A program made the translations under genes and the position numbers. A stretch of 64,000 nt of DNA, from assembly GCA_018881555.1 (NCBI GenBank), contig JACAXG010000325.1:105734-169733 (forward strand), read 5' to 3'. A model generated the notes under the pieces. That model was not told the origin of the DNA and did no database searches. It was given only the letters and a program-made list of their open reading frames with translations. Numbering within the stretch: the stretch's first letter is position 1; each line of letters opens with the position of its first letter. The stretch is from Amblyornis subalaris. Its lineage: Eukaryota > Chordata > Aves > Passeriformes > Ptilonorhynchidae. Below are positions 42,451-55,278 of this stretch, one piece after another.

Positions 42451-44207
42451 TCACTCCTGTTAGATCACTAATCGATGTACAGTAGTCTGCCAGTCAGGAT
42501 CACTACACCTGCTAACAGTTTTTTCCAAGCTGTCTACAGTCCTTGGGAGTGAGTCTAACACTAAGAATTAGACTCGGTTCTTTCACAAGGCTATAATTAG
42601 CCTGCCAACAGTGCATGCACCACTTCAACATTTAATAACCATAAAAAAGTCATACAAAGATCTCTTGCACTGAACAAAGATGACTTCTTGTCTGTCTGAT
42701 AAACATTGCTGTGACAATCCTTTCATTAATATCTTTAAGTTTACTACTCAGTTTTCAGTTCAGTAGAACACATTTACAAAGTATTTTGCAAAACATAGAG
42801 GCTTCAACAAATGACTGACTGATAACTAGTATCATAGAAGAGCCAATTGCTCAATATTTTAATACATATTTTACTATTCTTAGTTGTTATGGTGGCTGTA
42901 GATCACATCATGTGATGTTTGCTCTCAGCATCATTCCTCAAAGCATGTCATAGGAAAATTTCTGTCCTCAGCATCTGTCTGCCTTCAGTGGTCAAGCATA
43001 ATAGGATTCCAAACATTTTGTTGAAAATCAAGTGAGATATATTTATTATAGATTTTGTACTGTTGCTTGAGGAAGGATTACTCACAAATGTAATATAAAA
43101 GGCAATGGGAAGACGAATGTCAACAAAGATTAAATGGCACAATCACGTCTCATGTATCCAAGAAATTACTGCAGAAAACCTCTCATTGGTTTTCTTTACA
43201 CATCTCTCACCTTGGAGTATGACAAATAAAGTGGGAAAGTAGATGACTGCCAATATCTAAAAAGCTGTATCCAAGATTTTTCCTTTCCCTTGTCCCTACC
43301 AAGCACCCACCATAGGGTTTGGAGGGTAAGATCAGATTTTTCTGTAGAACGTGTTGACTATCCTTACTTTTAGGTAACATGAAATACAGTAGCTTGTCTT
43401 TATTGTGAATCTGAGAAAAAGATCAGGTCCAGATCTACAGCTGATTATAATTAGTGATGAAAGTATAAGCAAATAGGTGAGCAAACTGCATCTTGAGTAT
43501 TATTTCCAAGACTATACACCCACATAGGAAGGATATTATTGCCTTGGAGACTTCTTTCTGTATTTCAATAATCTAAGCTATGAAGGCAGATTTGAGGCAC
43601 TTGCATTTATTCTTTCCAGAAAGTTGCTAAAAATATATGTTCAGATTAATCATAAATATTTTCCATAGTAAAAAAAGAATGTACTTTTTAATTTAAAAAA
43701 CTGTCTGCAATTTTGAGGTTTGCTTTAATTTTTTACAGTCCTGGGGACTCTCACTGCATTATATTAAATACAACATGTATAGTATGGGAAATAATGTTTG
43801 CAGGACAAGTAGCCTAAGACTTAAATAGACCACCAGTATTAATGAGCAAACAGATCTTCAAGCTCATTGCTAGCACTCACTTATGAAATTTCCAATAGCA
43901 TGTCAATTGTCTTTGTGTGTCCACTGGCAAGCACAACTATGGCAAACAAATTGACCATGCAGCCCACAAAGGGAGGCAACAGTAGATCTCTCTGGCTTGG
44001 ACTGCTGATGAATCCCTTTTCTAGTAATGGTGAGCTCTGTAGTCTATTACCATTATCAAGGCTCTATATTCTACATATTAGATTAGGAGGGGAGAGGGGA
44101 AAATCAATGTGAGTAAAGTTTATTAGATTTGCACAATGAATAACTTGAGGACATAAATATAAATGAATTCATAACAAATATAAATGAATTCATAGATTTA
44201 TTTGGAA
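42451..44207. other. Interval with no recognised gene
   Basis: Unique-looking AT-rich DNA. No ORF with a recognisable domain and no LTR ends. Confidence 0.55.
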
Positions 44208-44212
44208 GGTAT

Positions 44213-45121
44213 TGTCAGAGACTGGAATAGTTCATGCCTCAAACATTGATATAAAAGTTTTACTCATTGTAGCAGAACTGTATGAAAAACCCACCCCTCC
44301 CTAAAGATGCCTGACTGGAACTTTGGACTGAAAGTTAAACTGCTGAGATTAGATAAAGGGAAACCCATGATTCAATCATCTCAGACCTGTGGAGAACTAA
44401 ACAAGACTGAAACCCAGCAGCTGTGCTGAGAATCTTCCCTGGCTGGGAGTGGGGGATGCCATAGCCCACAAATCCATTTACTGAGAGCAGGTTTGCACAG
44501 ATTTCCCCCCCAACCGAGGTGAGGGGAGCAGGTTTCGGTGTGTCGTAACCTCTGCTCAGGGGCAGTGAACCCATCCTCCCTTACGCAAATTGGCTATAGA
44601 ACCCCCAACCCCGGGAAGGCCACAACCATGGGACATTCACGTGAGAAGCAGCTGAGGAGGTGTCATAATCCATCACAAACCCCTCGAAGTGTCCCCAGAC
44701 TCATTGCTGAGGCCTTGCTCCACAGGACTGCACGTGATGCAAAGTGATGCAACAGATCCAAAGTCTGCTGCAAAAGACAATGGCAAACTTGCCCCCCCCG
44801 GGGGAGGTGCCTGGAATTTCCTACCTAGCCTGTACGTATATTAATCCATTGGATTCTATGTTTCTTGGGGGACCTTCAACACCTGATGGAGAGGATCAAC
44901 GGAACATCTATTGGGATCCATGGAGTGGTGATATTTTCTCTAATCTGTCACTCTCTTTCTGTACCCCACCTCTTTTTTCTATTTCTTTCTCTTCCTTTTT
45001 CTCTCTCTCTCATATCTACTATCAAATAAAATCCATACTATTGACACTGGCATATGGTCTCGTTTGTACCTTAATTCGGGCAGAGAAATTTCTACATAAT
45101 TTTAATAACTGGACCGTAACA
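44213..45121 (+). mobile_element. Solo LTR, family C, 909 bp
   Basis: TGTCAGAGACTGG...GGACCGTAACA with a perfect 5-bp TSD GGTAT (44208-44212 and 45122-45126). AAATAAAATCC at about 45025 is the poly(A) signal region. Its internal landmarks match 26719-27608 (for example GGTTTGCACAG, CACAACCATGG and TATATTAATCCA). Confidence 0.93.
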
Positions 45122-45214
45122 GGTATAGATAAGTATGATAAAAGATCAGGGGCAAATAAACTAAAAAGTGTTCAGTGAACTCATCTTGTTTCTGAATTTG
45201 CTGTCTGTTAGGAA

Positions 45215-46680
45215 AGAATCACAGAATGGTTGAGGTTGGAAGGTACCTCTGGAGGTCATGTGGTCCAACTCCCCTGCTCAAACACAGACATCTAGAACCA
45301 GTTGCACAGGACCGTGTCCAGGAGGCTTTTGAATATTTCTAAGGAGGGTGTGGAAACTTCTGTAGGAACTGCTGTCGGTCTGGACGGTCGGGACTGCTAG
45401 AGACGAGAGATCTCTGGAGATTGGTCTTAGAACATGAGGTTTATTGCAAAAGGCATGGGTATAGGGGCCCTGCTTGGAGCTGCTAGCGCAGCTCGAGGCA
45501 GGGCAGAAAAGCGAGGGAAGCGAGAGAGAGAGAGAGAGAGAGTGCAAGAGTGCAAGAGAGTAAGCGTGCAAGAGCGCAAGGTTCTCATTTACAATACTAT
45601 AAATCATCTTCTGTGCTGAATATTCTAATTTCCATTAACCAATCTAATACAAGATACAAATCCTATAGCATTTACATACAGCCTATAAGAATCATTACAT
45701 TACCATACTGTGTTACATTTTAAACCCTAAAACTACTCTTTGGACCCCTTCTGCCGAGCTGGCAGGGTCTGTTCTGACCCTTGGACCTGTCTGCAAGCAG
45801 AGGGTATTGTTCAGTCATAAGGGGGATTACCTTCAGCGGCCATACCACTGTTTTCCAGTTGTTCAGTAACTAAGGCTTGGTATCTCAAAGCTGGCTTTCA
45901 TTTCAATCTCACTTATAGTTTCCATATTCTCAGCATCTTTTGCCAGGCAATCATATTTATAAGGTTTTCCTATTTCATCTTCCCCAACAGAGGAAGAGGC
46001 CACAACTTCTCTGGGCAATCTATTCCAGTACTTAGTCACCCTCACAGTAAAAAAAGTGTTTCCTGATGCTCGGATAAAACAACCTCCTGCATTTCAGTTT
46101 GTGCCTATTGCCTCATCTTCTGTCACTGGACACCACTTAAGAGCCTGGCTCCATTGTCTTTACACCCTCCCTTCAGGTATTAATATACATTGATAAGATT
46201 TCCCCTGAGCCTTCTCTTCTCTACACTAAACAAGCACAGCTCTCTAAGCCTTTCCTTACAGGAGAGAAGCCCTAGTCTGTTAATCATTTCAGTGGATCTG
46301 TGCTGGACTGTCTCCAGTATGTCCATGTCTCTCTTGTACTGGAGAGCTCTGAACCAGACACAGGACTCCAGGTGTGGCCTCACCAATGCTGAGCAGAGAG
46401 TAAGAATAACTTCCTTTGACCTGCTGGCAATACTTTATCTAATGCAGCCCAGGATACCAATTGCCTTCTTTGCAGCAAGGGCACATTGCTGGCTCATGTT
46501 CAACTTGGTGTCCACCAGGACTCCCAGGTCCTTTTCTGTCAAGCTGCTTTTCAGCTGCTCAGCCTCCAGCATATATTGATACATGAGGCTGTTTCTCCCC
46601 AGGACTTTGTACTTCTTGTAGAACTTCATGTGGTTCCTGTCAGCCCAAATATTTTGCTCCAGAGGGCTCTCTCCATTGAC
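45215..46680 (-). mobile_element. CR1 LINE 3' part, minus strand, with inserted LTR
   Basis: AATCACAGAATGGTTGAGGT at 45220 is a reversed CR1 3' end. From about 45985 the CR1 reads on in reverse. On the minus strand it encodes HLESCVWFRALQYKRDMDILETVQHR (in two pieces) and ELCLFSVEKRRLRGNL near 46190-46390, and [23 protein letters not shown] near 46450-46530. The stretch between about 45373 and 45985 is an insertion. Confidence 0.85.
45373..45860 (-). mobile_element. Probable ERVK LTR (family K) inside CR1
   Basis: Starts TGTCGGTCTGGACGG at 45373 on the + strand. The minus-strand GCAATAAACCTCATG at about 45440 is a poly(A) signal near that end. It contains a (GA)n run at about 45522-45541. 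The opposite end near 45860 and a TSD were not found. 45861-45985 is unassigned. Confidence 0.55.
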
Positions 46681-46689
46681 ATATAAATA

Positions 46690-47640
46690 CAGGATAACAG
46701 AGTAATATAACTGGGCTATCTTAGGGAGGACTGTGCTATTTTGGTAATAGTGTTTAACATGATGAAATCATGAATAATTCTTGTTCTAGAATTAGAATTT
46801 AATAAATTTTTTTTCTGTTGTCTTCACATATTTTATTTGTGGAAAAAAAACCAGAAGTGATAAACCTGTGAAGAAAAAAATATGAGGAAAACATCACAAA
46901 ATCAAATGTGTATACATTCAAACACATTCTGAGGGAGTTGGATTTCTTGCTGGACATATGCAATTTTATAAAATGGAGGTTAAACAAGGGTCAAAACAGC
47001 ACCAGACTCTTCTATTTAGTATTCCTTTTTTGTAATACTCTGCAAAGAGAAGCATGATTTGAGGGTTTGGGAGATGAACTGCAAGCAGGCACTCAGTCCT
47101 ATTGAGGAATTACCTTGTTATGGCAAGTAGGATTAGAAGCAATGTAAATGGGTTCTCCAAAATATTTCCTCACTTTTGAATATTTCAGCACTGGGATGAG
47201 AGCAGCAATGAAGTCAATGGAAGAAATATAGTAAAATCTTTCATCCTGGAAGATCAGTAAAAGAAAACTCTGGCTGTACTCTGATGCACACAGTGTAATC
47301 TTCGTAGCTCAGCACAAAATGTCAAGTGGTGTAACAGCAAGAAACACACCCAACACTGAGTCAGCTTATCTTCAGCAAGCTTTTTTTTCCTCTCTTTTTG
47401 TTTGCAAGTCAAAGATTAAGTATAATTAATGAGAGGATTATCCATATGCCATGTCTAGATGGCAGAAATGTGCCTTACAAACACCGTTTTTCAGTCTCGT
47501 GTAATTACTTTGAAATGGTGCTTCTGTCAGATCAGATTTTTATTTTTACATTCTGGTCAGATACAACAGAATTACACTACATACCAAGTAAACTGTAAGT
47601 CTGTGAGAGATACAGCTCAATTAATTTTCCCTCTAAAACT
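46690..47640. other. Interval with no recognised gene
   Basis: Sequence upstream of the NFIL3 CpG island. Nothing else identified. Confidence 0.5.
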
Positions 47641-48340
47641 GACAGCACTCAAACCTCTGCATAAATCTTCCTTGGAATAAGGGCAAAGGCCCTTTCCACG
47701 CACGCACGCATGCACGCACGCACGCACGCGCGTAGCCGCGCACCAGCTCGCTGCGGCCCGCACGGAGCCTTTCGTGACCGCGGAAGCCCACCATGCACGC
47801 CCCACCGCTCCCGCAAAACGTTGGAAAGAACACCCCTTTCCACGCTGCCTCGGCTTGCCAGGGGCGATTACATAAATGCCAGCCCCGCTCCCCTTCTGCG
47901 CGCTGCCCTCCGCCTGGAGGGTTATACAATACCCAGCACGTAGATCTACCGTACCACACACAGCCCCAGCAGCGTAAGGGGCGGGATGTCTGGCCCCGCC
48001 CCCCGGCAGCCTCCACTGGCCAGTCCCCGAGAGTGCTCGGCGTGGATGGAGGTTGGTGTTCCTTGTAGCTGACTGACAGGCTAGCCGGCTGGCCGTAAGT
48101 GTGCCTGCGTGCCTGCATGCCTCCGTCCGTAGTTTTGACCTACTGACATACATCTTTTCGTGTTGTCACATGCTTCCTCACTCCAGCTTACTCTGCTCCC
48201 GGACAAGTGGGACGTTGTTGCTTGCCCGTCCTTACCCGCTTCGCCTCGACCAGATGCTCCTCTTACCGCGCTGCACTGAAGGTAGGAATGCGCACTCAGT
48301 GGCGTCATGGGATGAAGCCTGGGGGGAGGCGAGGCGTGTG
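47640..48340 (+). promoter_or_regulatory. NFIL3: CpG island, probable NFIL3 promoter
   Basis: A sharp rise in G+C and CpG runs from about 47690 to 48340, flanked by AT-rich DNA. It contains a (CACG)n tract (about 47697-47732) and GC boxes GGGGCGGG (about 47977) and CCCCGCCCCCC (about 47995). There is no TATA box. It lies 12 kb upstream of the NFIL3 coding exon on the same strand. Mammalian NFIL3 has a non-coding first exon separated from a single coding exon, so a promoter here is expected. The assignment is inference from position and composition. Confidence 0.65.
48030..48281 (+). other. NFIL3: Probable NFIL3 non-coding exon 1
   Basis: Within the CpG island, CTGAAG|GTAGGA at 48281/48282 is a good splice donor. 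A second strong candidate is GCC|GTAAGT at 48094/48095. The transcription start is not determinable; 48030 is a placeholder. The matching acceptor is at 60438-60439. Confidence 0.45.
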
Positions 48341-49399
48341 TGCGTGTGTGTATGGAGCTGTTAACGTTTTGCTGGCGTGTCAGTGCCGGGGCTCGGCGCT
48401 CCTAAAGGTAGCAGGCACTACGTGTGCGTGAGTATGAAAGACCATAGTAGTTTCGGTTCAGAGTTACGGTCATTAATTACAACCCTTTTGTCGGTTTACG
48501 AGAAAAATCAGAATTTTGGGCCGATGGATTGTCAGAGGCTGCCGGAGAGATCCCACTTTCACACGGTGTTAAAGGATATTGTTTGTGGGCAAACTGAATT
48601 AATGGTAGCAGCCTGCCCCACAACTCCCGTGTTTTGCTAGACTGTGTTTGCTTAAGCTTTTTTCGTCACTTTTGTCGCTGTTTTTCAGACTCTAAGGGAC
48701 CGATCACATAATAGTTCCTGGAAATGTTGCATTATGTAACCACAGAATTTGCTGGCAGGCTAGGAAGAGGGAACTAATTATGCAATTCTATAATCTTGCT
48801 ACAAAAAAACTGGGACAATACCACTTAAAATGTAATTAACAGATTTTATTAAGTAGACTTAATAAGGAAAGCAGACAACTAGGTAAGTGGGGAGGTAGCT
48901 CATGCTTGCTGACTATGTGTTGTATACCTGTCAAGGGTTAACCTGGAGGCAAACTGCGGATTCCCATGCTAAAATGAAATTTGTGTTAATCTATATTTAG
49001 CCCTATCACAGTTTAGCAATTGTTGCTTCATGTGCTATTCCTGGTCTTTTCTCCAGAGCTGTGCATATAGACGTTCAAGGCCATTTGCTTGGATTTTTAA
49101 CTCCATGCTTTTAAGAGCCTTTTTGATAAGGCTGCATTTTTGGGAATGCATTTTACCTAGACACTAAATAATTTATTTGGTACTGAATTTTACTTGTCAC
49201 CCTTTTAAAAGAGGGGAACATGTAATTTAAGAGAGGAATGAATTTAAGAAAATGTCAATGGTGCTGAAGAAGCAAGATGGCCTGCCTGTGTCCTGACAGC
49301 TGCAGTGGACTCATGAAGAAGTAAGGCCAGGCCCAGGGGCAGAGGAGTATCCTAGTCCCACGAAATCAGGCATTTTAGTGTGGCACACAACAAAAGCAG

Positions 49400-50080
49400 A
49401 AGTAGGTCAGTTATGACGTTCTCGGTAGCACTAATCTTCGGTTAGTTGGTTCGTGATCACAACCCGAATGCGGGCCTTGTGGGTCACGGGGGGAGTATCG
49501 CAGCACTGCCAATATGGGGTGTGAGGCGGTGTCCCGATCCCGCGCCCCGGAGGCTCCCACTGCTCCGAAGACTCGCACAACACGGGGCGTGGAGGTTGCT
49601 ATGTCCTTCTGCTGGGGATGGCGGCAGGTTGGGACCTTTCGAACGCTTGCGCGGCAGAAGGCAAGGGCTGAGGGCATTGCTGCGACCCGCCATTCTGGGC
49701 CTGGGGCAGGCACGGCGGCAGAAGCTTGAGAAGTCAGGAGTGATACTGCTGGGCGCCATGCACCATCGGTTACGTAGGGGGGCGCCTTGCCGCAGCGACT
49801 CACCCGCCCATACCTCCCTGGTGGGAGCTTCGATTGGTCTCAGGGTGGGTAGCGGTAGGGTGGATGTCATGTCTGACTGCCGCTTTTAGTTAAGGCGAAT
49901 CAGACAGAGCGAGCCCCGAGCTTCCTGCCCGAGGGTCTCCCCGTGGGCAGATGTCCCCTCTCGCTACCTGCCCGGCTACCCAGGGGCACTTCCTCCCTGG
50001 GATTTTGGCCGTGCCCCACTGCCACAGGTTGGGTGCCACTGTAGGAAGAGTACGGCTCACATATAGGCAGTAGAAATCAT
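49400..50080. promoter_or_regulatory. CpG-rich block inside NFIL3 intron 1
   Basis: Roughly 50 CpG dinucleotides in about 560 bp, within otherwise AT-rich intron. Contains GGTTACGTAGG at 49768-49778, close to the NFIL3/PAR-bZIP binding consensus (TTACGTAA). No retroviral protein motif, LTR ends or TSD were found. It could be an alternative promoter, a retrocopied CpG island, or LTR-derived. Confidence 0.4.
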
Positions 50081-52650
50081 ACACACCCCCCCCATCTTAA
50101 TATTTAGGATTTCTCCTTAAGTCACAAATAGTGAAAACTGGCCATTGCCCAATTCTGTTGTTGGCAAGTAATTTCGACATTTCAGTGGCAAAAGTTGTGG
50201 CTGGAAGTCCCATATTCTGGGGTCCTCTTGTCCTCTGTCCTTGACAGAAGGCTACCTTGAAAGTTGCTGATGATAACTTGTCTTTATTAAATATGAGGCA
50301 ATTTGTGTGTGCCTACAAAGATCATCTAAGTAGACAAAACCAAAATTACCATGTTGACTAAACCCTCCAAAGTGAAAATTTAGTATCACAATCATGGTGT
50401 ATGTTCAGTATAACTGTTGTAGGTAGTAACAGTAAAATATACATATATTTTTAAAGACTATATTTTTGATAACATGCACAAATCTTTCTGCTACTTGATT
50501 GTTGGGGTCAAGTACAGTTTTGCCATAGTAAAGCTATTTGGATTAACTGTGTTAAATTTTTTTCCCGTGTCCTTTATAATTTGAATGATTGCACTCAGTT
50601 TCATTGTGTTCACTAGGATGTATGTAACCTACTTTGAGTCATCTTTGTTCATTTCAGTAATTAATTCAGTCCAGAGCATAGTTTAAAATATTGCTATGGG
50701 TATTAGTTTTACCATCCTTATTCAATTAAACTGTTGGCTTAGATAAGAAATTAGAGGGAATTTTGGTCCAAAGACCTGATTTAAACCAACCAAATCAAGG
50801 ATTACTGATTGAAGATCCTTAATATTATTTGCACTACCAAATATATCATTATGAATTCTCACATTGCAGATGTCTTTATTTGACTGTTGAAGTACTAAAA
50901 GTCTGTAAGATTATCTGCCTTTTATTTTCCATTCTTATGTATTTTTTATTTTTAACTCATTCTCTAAAGGTCTGTTAACTAGCTTTCAAAATATCCAGCT
51001 TCCTGAATTTGATTTCAAGATTTCAAATGTCTTTTGGAATTTATTTATTTATTTATTTATTTATTTTAAAGGTCCAAATTTGAAAGGCGTCAAAAAGCTT
51101 ACAATCTTCCCATGAACAATAGGAACTTAGATGATCTCTTCACAGGATATCTTATCCTAAGAAGGAATAGTATTTTCCATGCTTTGGCTGATACTTGTAC
51201 AACATACATGCATTCTATCTATTGCAATAAAAGGAATGCACAGTCTAGAAAAGATATCAGTACTCTGTTGTTCTTTTCAATCCTTTATCTTGAAATAACA
51301 TGCATAAATAAAACAAACCTTTAACTCATTCTAAATTGACTTATTTTAGCAAATAGTTGTGCAGGCTGTTTATGAAATAGTTTCCTTTTCCAGACAGCAA
51401 TATTGCTGCTGTTATAACATCATGCAATAATGTGTACAATTGAGTCTTATTATACCCTGTTAAGCAATGTATCTGACTCCTCAGCTTAACTGACTCTTGT
51501 CACGATTATTACAGTCAGTTATGAGATATAAATGTGCTTAGGATGTGTAACAGGAAAAAAACCCACCACTTCCTGTGGCCCATTCTATGACAAAATGACA
51601 GTTCATTTCAGTGTTAGTATTTTACAGTGTTTGGTGAGGAGGAATTTCAAACAAGATATTTATAGCTGTCTAATACTGATGGTAATGACTGTCAAAAATA
51701 AGATTGTGTAAACAAAGACATATTTGGATGTGATTCAAAATGTATTAGAAGCAATGTTTCTGAAAATATTTTGGTTTTAAAGGTGTACCTGAAATGGATT
51801 AGTATTGGAACCTTGTTAAATATCCTGATTTTTTTTTTCTAATTCACATGTTGAATTGATCCATGTCCAAGTTAACATACTCTGAAACCAAATCTGATCA
51901 CAGATATTATATAAATCTATTTATTTTCTGTTGGAAAGAAAGCTTCATAAAAAATATTTTTCCCTTTTTTGTAAGTTGTCACATCTTGGAGTAGCTTTCA
52001 GTTCTGTCCTCAAAGTATTTGAATAATAAACTATTTTTTTACGTAGACATGGTTTCAGAGCAGTTAGAAATATAGATGCCAGTCTTGTAAGACCTCCTTT
52101 TATGATTAGAACCAAACACTTGGACTCTCAATACAGAAAATGATTCATTGTGTGTGCCATAGCTTTCTGTTTTGGAATATCTTGAAGGATTAGAGCTCTA
52201 AAGATTGCTGTTTCTCCATTTTGTTTGCAGTGAGTGGTAGAGATCAAGATTTTTTACCAGCAATGTCTATTTTATATACTTAAACTTATGAACTTAAGTT
52301 TTTATATAATAAGATGCAAGTTTAAAGCATCAGCTGGGATTTAATGACATAATTCTACTGCCTTTTAATGGAGTTATATAAATTTAGATCAACTGAAGGT
52401 CTGGTCCATGCTTGACATTTGTAAGACTACAGTTAAAGCATCTTATTAAGGGCATTGTCCAAATGCCTCTTAAACACTGACAGACCACCTCTCTAGGAAG
52501 CTTGTTCCAGTGTTTGACCACTCTCTCAGTAAAGAAATGCTTCCTAATGTCCAGTCTAATCCTCCCTGGGCACAGCTTTGAGCCATTCCTGCACATCCTG
52601 TGGCTGGATACCAGGGAGAAGAGATCAGCACCTCCCTCTCCACTTCCCCC

Positions 52651-53717
52651 CGTCTCGGTTTTGAGACAAATTTAGGAAAGAAACTCTTTGGACTGAGTCT
52701 TCCTCTCAAAAGGGTTCCAAAAACCCCCTTTCCACCAATAGGGAATGAATATCAATAGACAAAAGTGGAAAAAAAAAAAATTAAACAGTTTATTAACAAA
52801 CAGAATACTTGCCCACCAGGCAAGGGAAAACAAAATTTAAATACCTGTTAAACACGAAACTGTTGGAACCCTCTTCCCCACACACACAGAAACAAAACCC
52901 CCAAAAAAAGTGTCCAGAGTGTGGAGGCAGTGTAGGAGGAATGCTCCTCTTCCAACACATGGTCCAAAGATGGCAGCCTTCCACGTGGAGGGGTAGCAGA
53001 CCCCTCGCCCCCATGGAGCAGTCCTGTAGCAGAAAAAAAAATTTCCAGCGGCTACCTGGTGTTGATTTTTTCCCTCCCAAGGGCAATTACAGCAGATGAA
53101 AAACAGCTGGGCTGGAGCCTTCTGGTGTGCTTTCTCTCCCCAGCTTGGCCTTCCAGGGCTTGGGACTGGGCACAGCCGCTCCCCTATCGGCACTGTCTCT
53201 CTTCCACCGGTTCTGGAGAAGCAATCTGTTCAATTCAGTTCATTGTAGTGCAGGGCTCTGGTGGGAGCAGCCCCGGTCCCCTCTCTCTGGCTGCAGCCGC
53301 TGCAGCAGAGCACAGCAGGGCACAGCAGGGCATGGCAGAGCACAGCAGAGCATGGCAGGTCCGGCAGAACACCAAACAGCTCTGCTCTCTCTCTGTCCCA
53401 ACGAAGCTCCGATGTCCCCCAACCCGGAACCGGAAGAAGGGGCAGGACTTCCTGCCTCCCGATCTGGAAGAGAGGGAGCATCTCCCAGCCTCCCCTGAAC
53501 CAGAAGAGTGCCACTGACATCCCTGTCCCCCACACCGGAAGAGAGTGAGCACCATTTCGGTCCCCCCAAACCTGGAAGTATCTTGGCCGGGGTCATGTGA
53601 TACTCCCAAGCCAGGAAAGGGGGAAAAAGGGTGTGCAGAATGAGAAAACAATAACAATTCTTTGGGCATAAGCAGAGGATCATGGAATAAATTATCATAA
53701 TAGATCACTCCAGGACA
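52651..53717 (-). mobile_element. Solo LTR, family I, 1067 bp, nested in CR1
   Basis: The minus strand begins TGTCCTGGAGTGATC at 53717. The + strand left end is CGTCTCGG, whose first base departs from the expected TG. CCCCC flanks both sides (52646-52650 and 53718-53722). The CR1 reads straight across. The minus-strand AATAAAC at about 52790 sets the orientation. It contains CAGCAGRGC-like short repeats at about 53305-53360. Confidence 0.85.
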
Positions 53718-55171
53718 CCCCCTCAGAAAGCTGCAGAGAGCAATGAGGTCACCCCTCAGCCTCCTGTTCTCCAAACTAGACAAACCCAGAGCCCTCAGCC
53801 ACTCCTCATAGGACATTCCTTCCAGCCCTTTCACTAGCTTTGTTGCCCTCCTCTGGATGCATTTAAGTACCTTCACGTCTTTCTTAAATTGTGGGACCCA
53901 GAACTGCACACAGTACTCAAGGGGAGGCCACACCAATGTGAAATACAGTGGGATAATCACCTCTTTTGAGTGTGTGTTTGATGCACTCCAGGATGTGTTT
54001 TGCTCTCTTGACTACCAGGGCTCACTGCTGACCCTACTGAGCTAGCCAATAACATTGCCTAACTTCCAGTCAGTGGGTACCTCCCCAGACTCCCAAGAGA
54101 GGGGTCCTGCCACAACATTTGTTAACTCCTTCAGTACTCTGTGATGAATCCCATCAGGCACCATGGACTTATGAACATTCAGCTGATACAGCTCATCCCT
54201 TACAATTTCATTGTCCACAAGTGGCACATTACTGTTCCTGCACTCATGGTCCTCTGACTCAGGGGACTGGGCAGCCCAAGGTCTATCAGTATTATTAAAG
54301 ATCGTGGCAAAAAAAACATTGAATGCCTCCACTTTTTCTTCATTCCTATTTGTTACATGACCATCTTCAACAAGTATCGGTCCAATGTTTTCTTTAGACC
54401 TCCTCTTGTTATTAACATATATTATAAAAGCCCTTCTTATTATCTAAAATAACACTGGTGAGTTTCAACTCTAGTTGAGCTTTGGCCTTTTGTGTCTTCT
54501 CCCTGCATATATGAACCACATCTCTCTGATCTTCCTGCGAAGCCTGACCTTGCTTCCAGAGATCATACAATTTCTTTTTCTTCCTGAGTTTCATGAGGAG
54601 TTCCCTGTTCAGCCAAGCTGGTCTTTTGCCCCACTTACTTGACTTATGACATGCTGGAATTGCCTGCTTCTGTGCTTCTAAAAGATACTTCTTAAAAACT
54701 GACCAGCACTCATGGACCCCTAAGCCCTCAAAAGCAGATTCCCTGGGTACTCTGCTAAGTTGCTCCCTGAATAGCCTAAAGTTTGCTCTCTTGAAAGCTA
54801 GGGTAGCAACTCTGCTGGTCATTTTTCTCATTAGACCAAAAAATTTTGAACTCAAACATTTGATGATTACTGTGGCCCCACCTACCATGACATCTCCCAT
54901 GAGTCCTTCTCTATTCACAAACAAGTCTAGGAGGGCATCTTTCCTCATTGGGTCAGTGATCATTTGTGTCAAAAAGATATCTTTCACAACCTTCAGGAAT
55001 TTCCCAGACTTGCTTGTCATGTCTTCAACAGCCTCCCAGCGTTCCAATCATGGGACTCATGCAACCAAGTTTCACTAATACCAATGGTATTGTAGCTCTG
55101 GGATCTGAATAACACTTCAAGCTCATCCTGTTTGTTTCTTATACTGAATACATTGGTGTATGTCACTGCCA

Positions 55172-55278
55172 TTATCTGTATATAGCTGTATATATGTATA
55201 TATAACTGTGTGTGTGTAGAGTTAGAAGATATATGTTAGTTTGGGCATTAAGCCGAAGATATGGGAAAAGGGGTGGAA
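55172..55278 (+). mobile_element. 3' end of an ERV interior, next to LTR D
   Basis: TATATG/TATATAAC-rich sequence and the tract GGGAAAAGGGGTGGAA (about 55263-55278) directly before LTR D. This mirrors the end of the ERVL provirus at 33760-33873. No coding sequence is left. Confidence 0.6.

Noticed and set aside
42451..44207. Search for a second host gene in the largest TE-poor stretch left of NFIL3
   Set aside because: No ORF with a domain, no splice-flanked conserved exon and no CpG island were seen.
48377..48640. 87-codon ORF just after the putative NFIL3 exon 1
   Set aside because: It lies in the probable intron start, with no similarity recognised and low-complexity flanks.
53235..53960. 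241-codon minus-strand ORF
   Set aside because: It joins the CR1 C-terminus to LTR I sequence. The LTR half is non-coding and the fusion is fortuitous.
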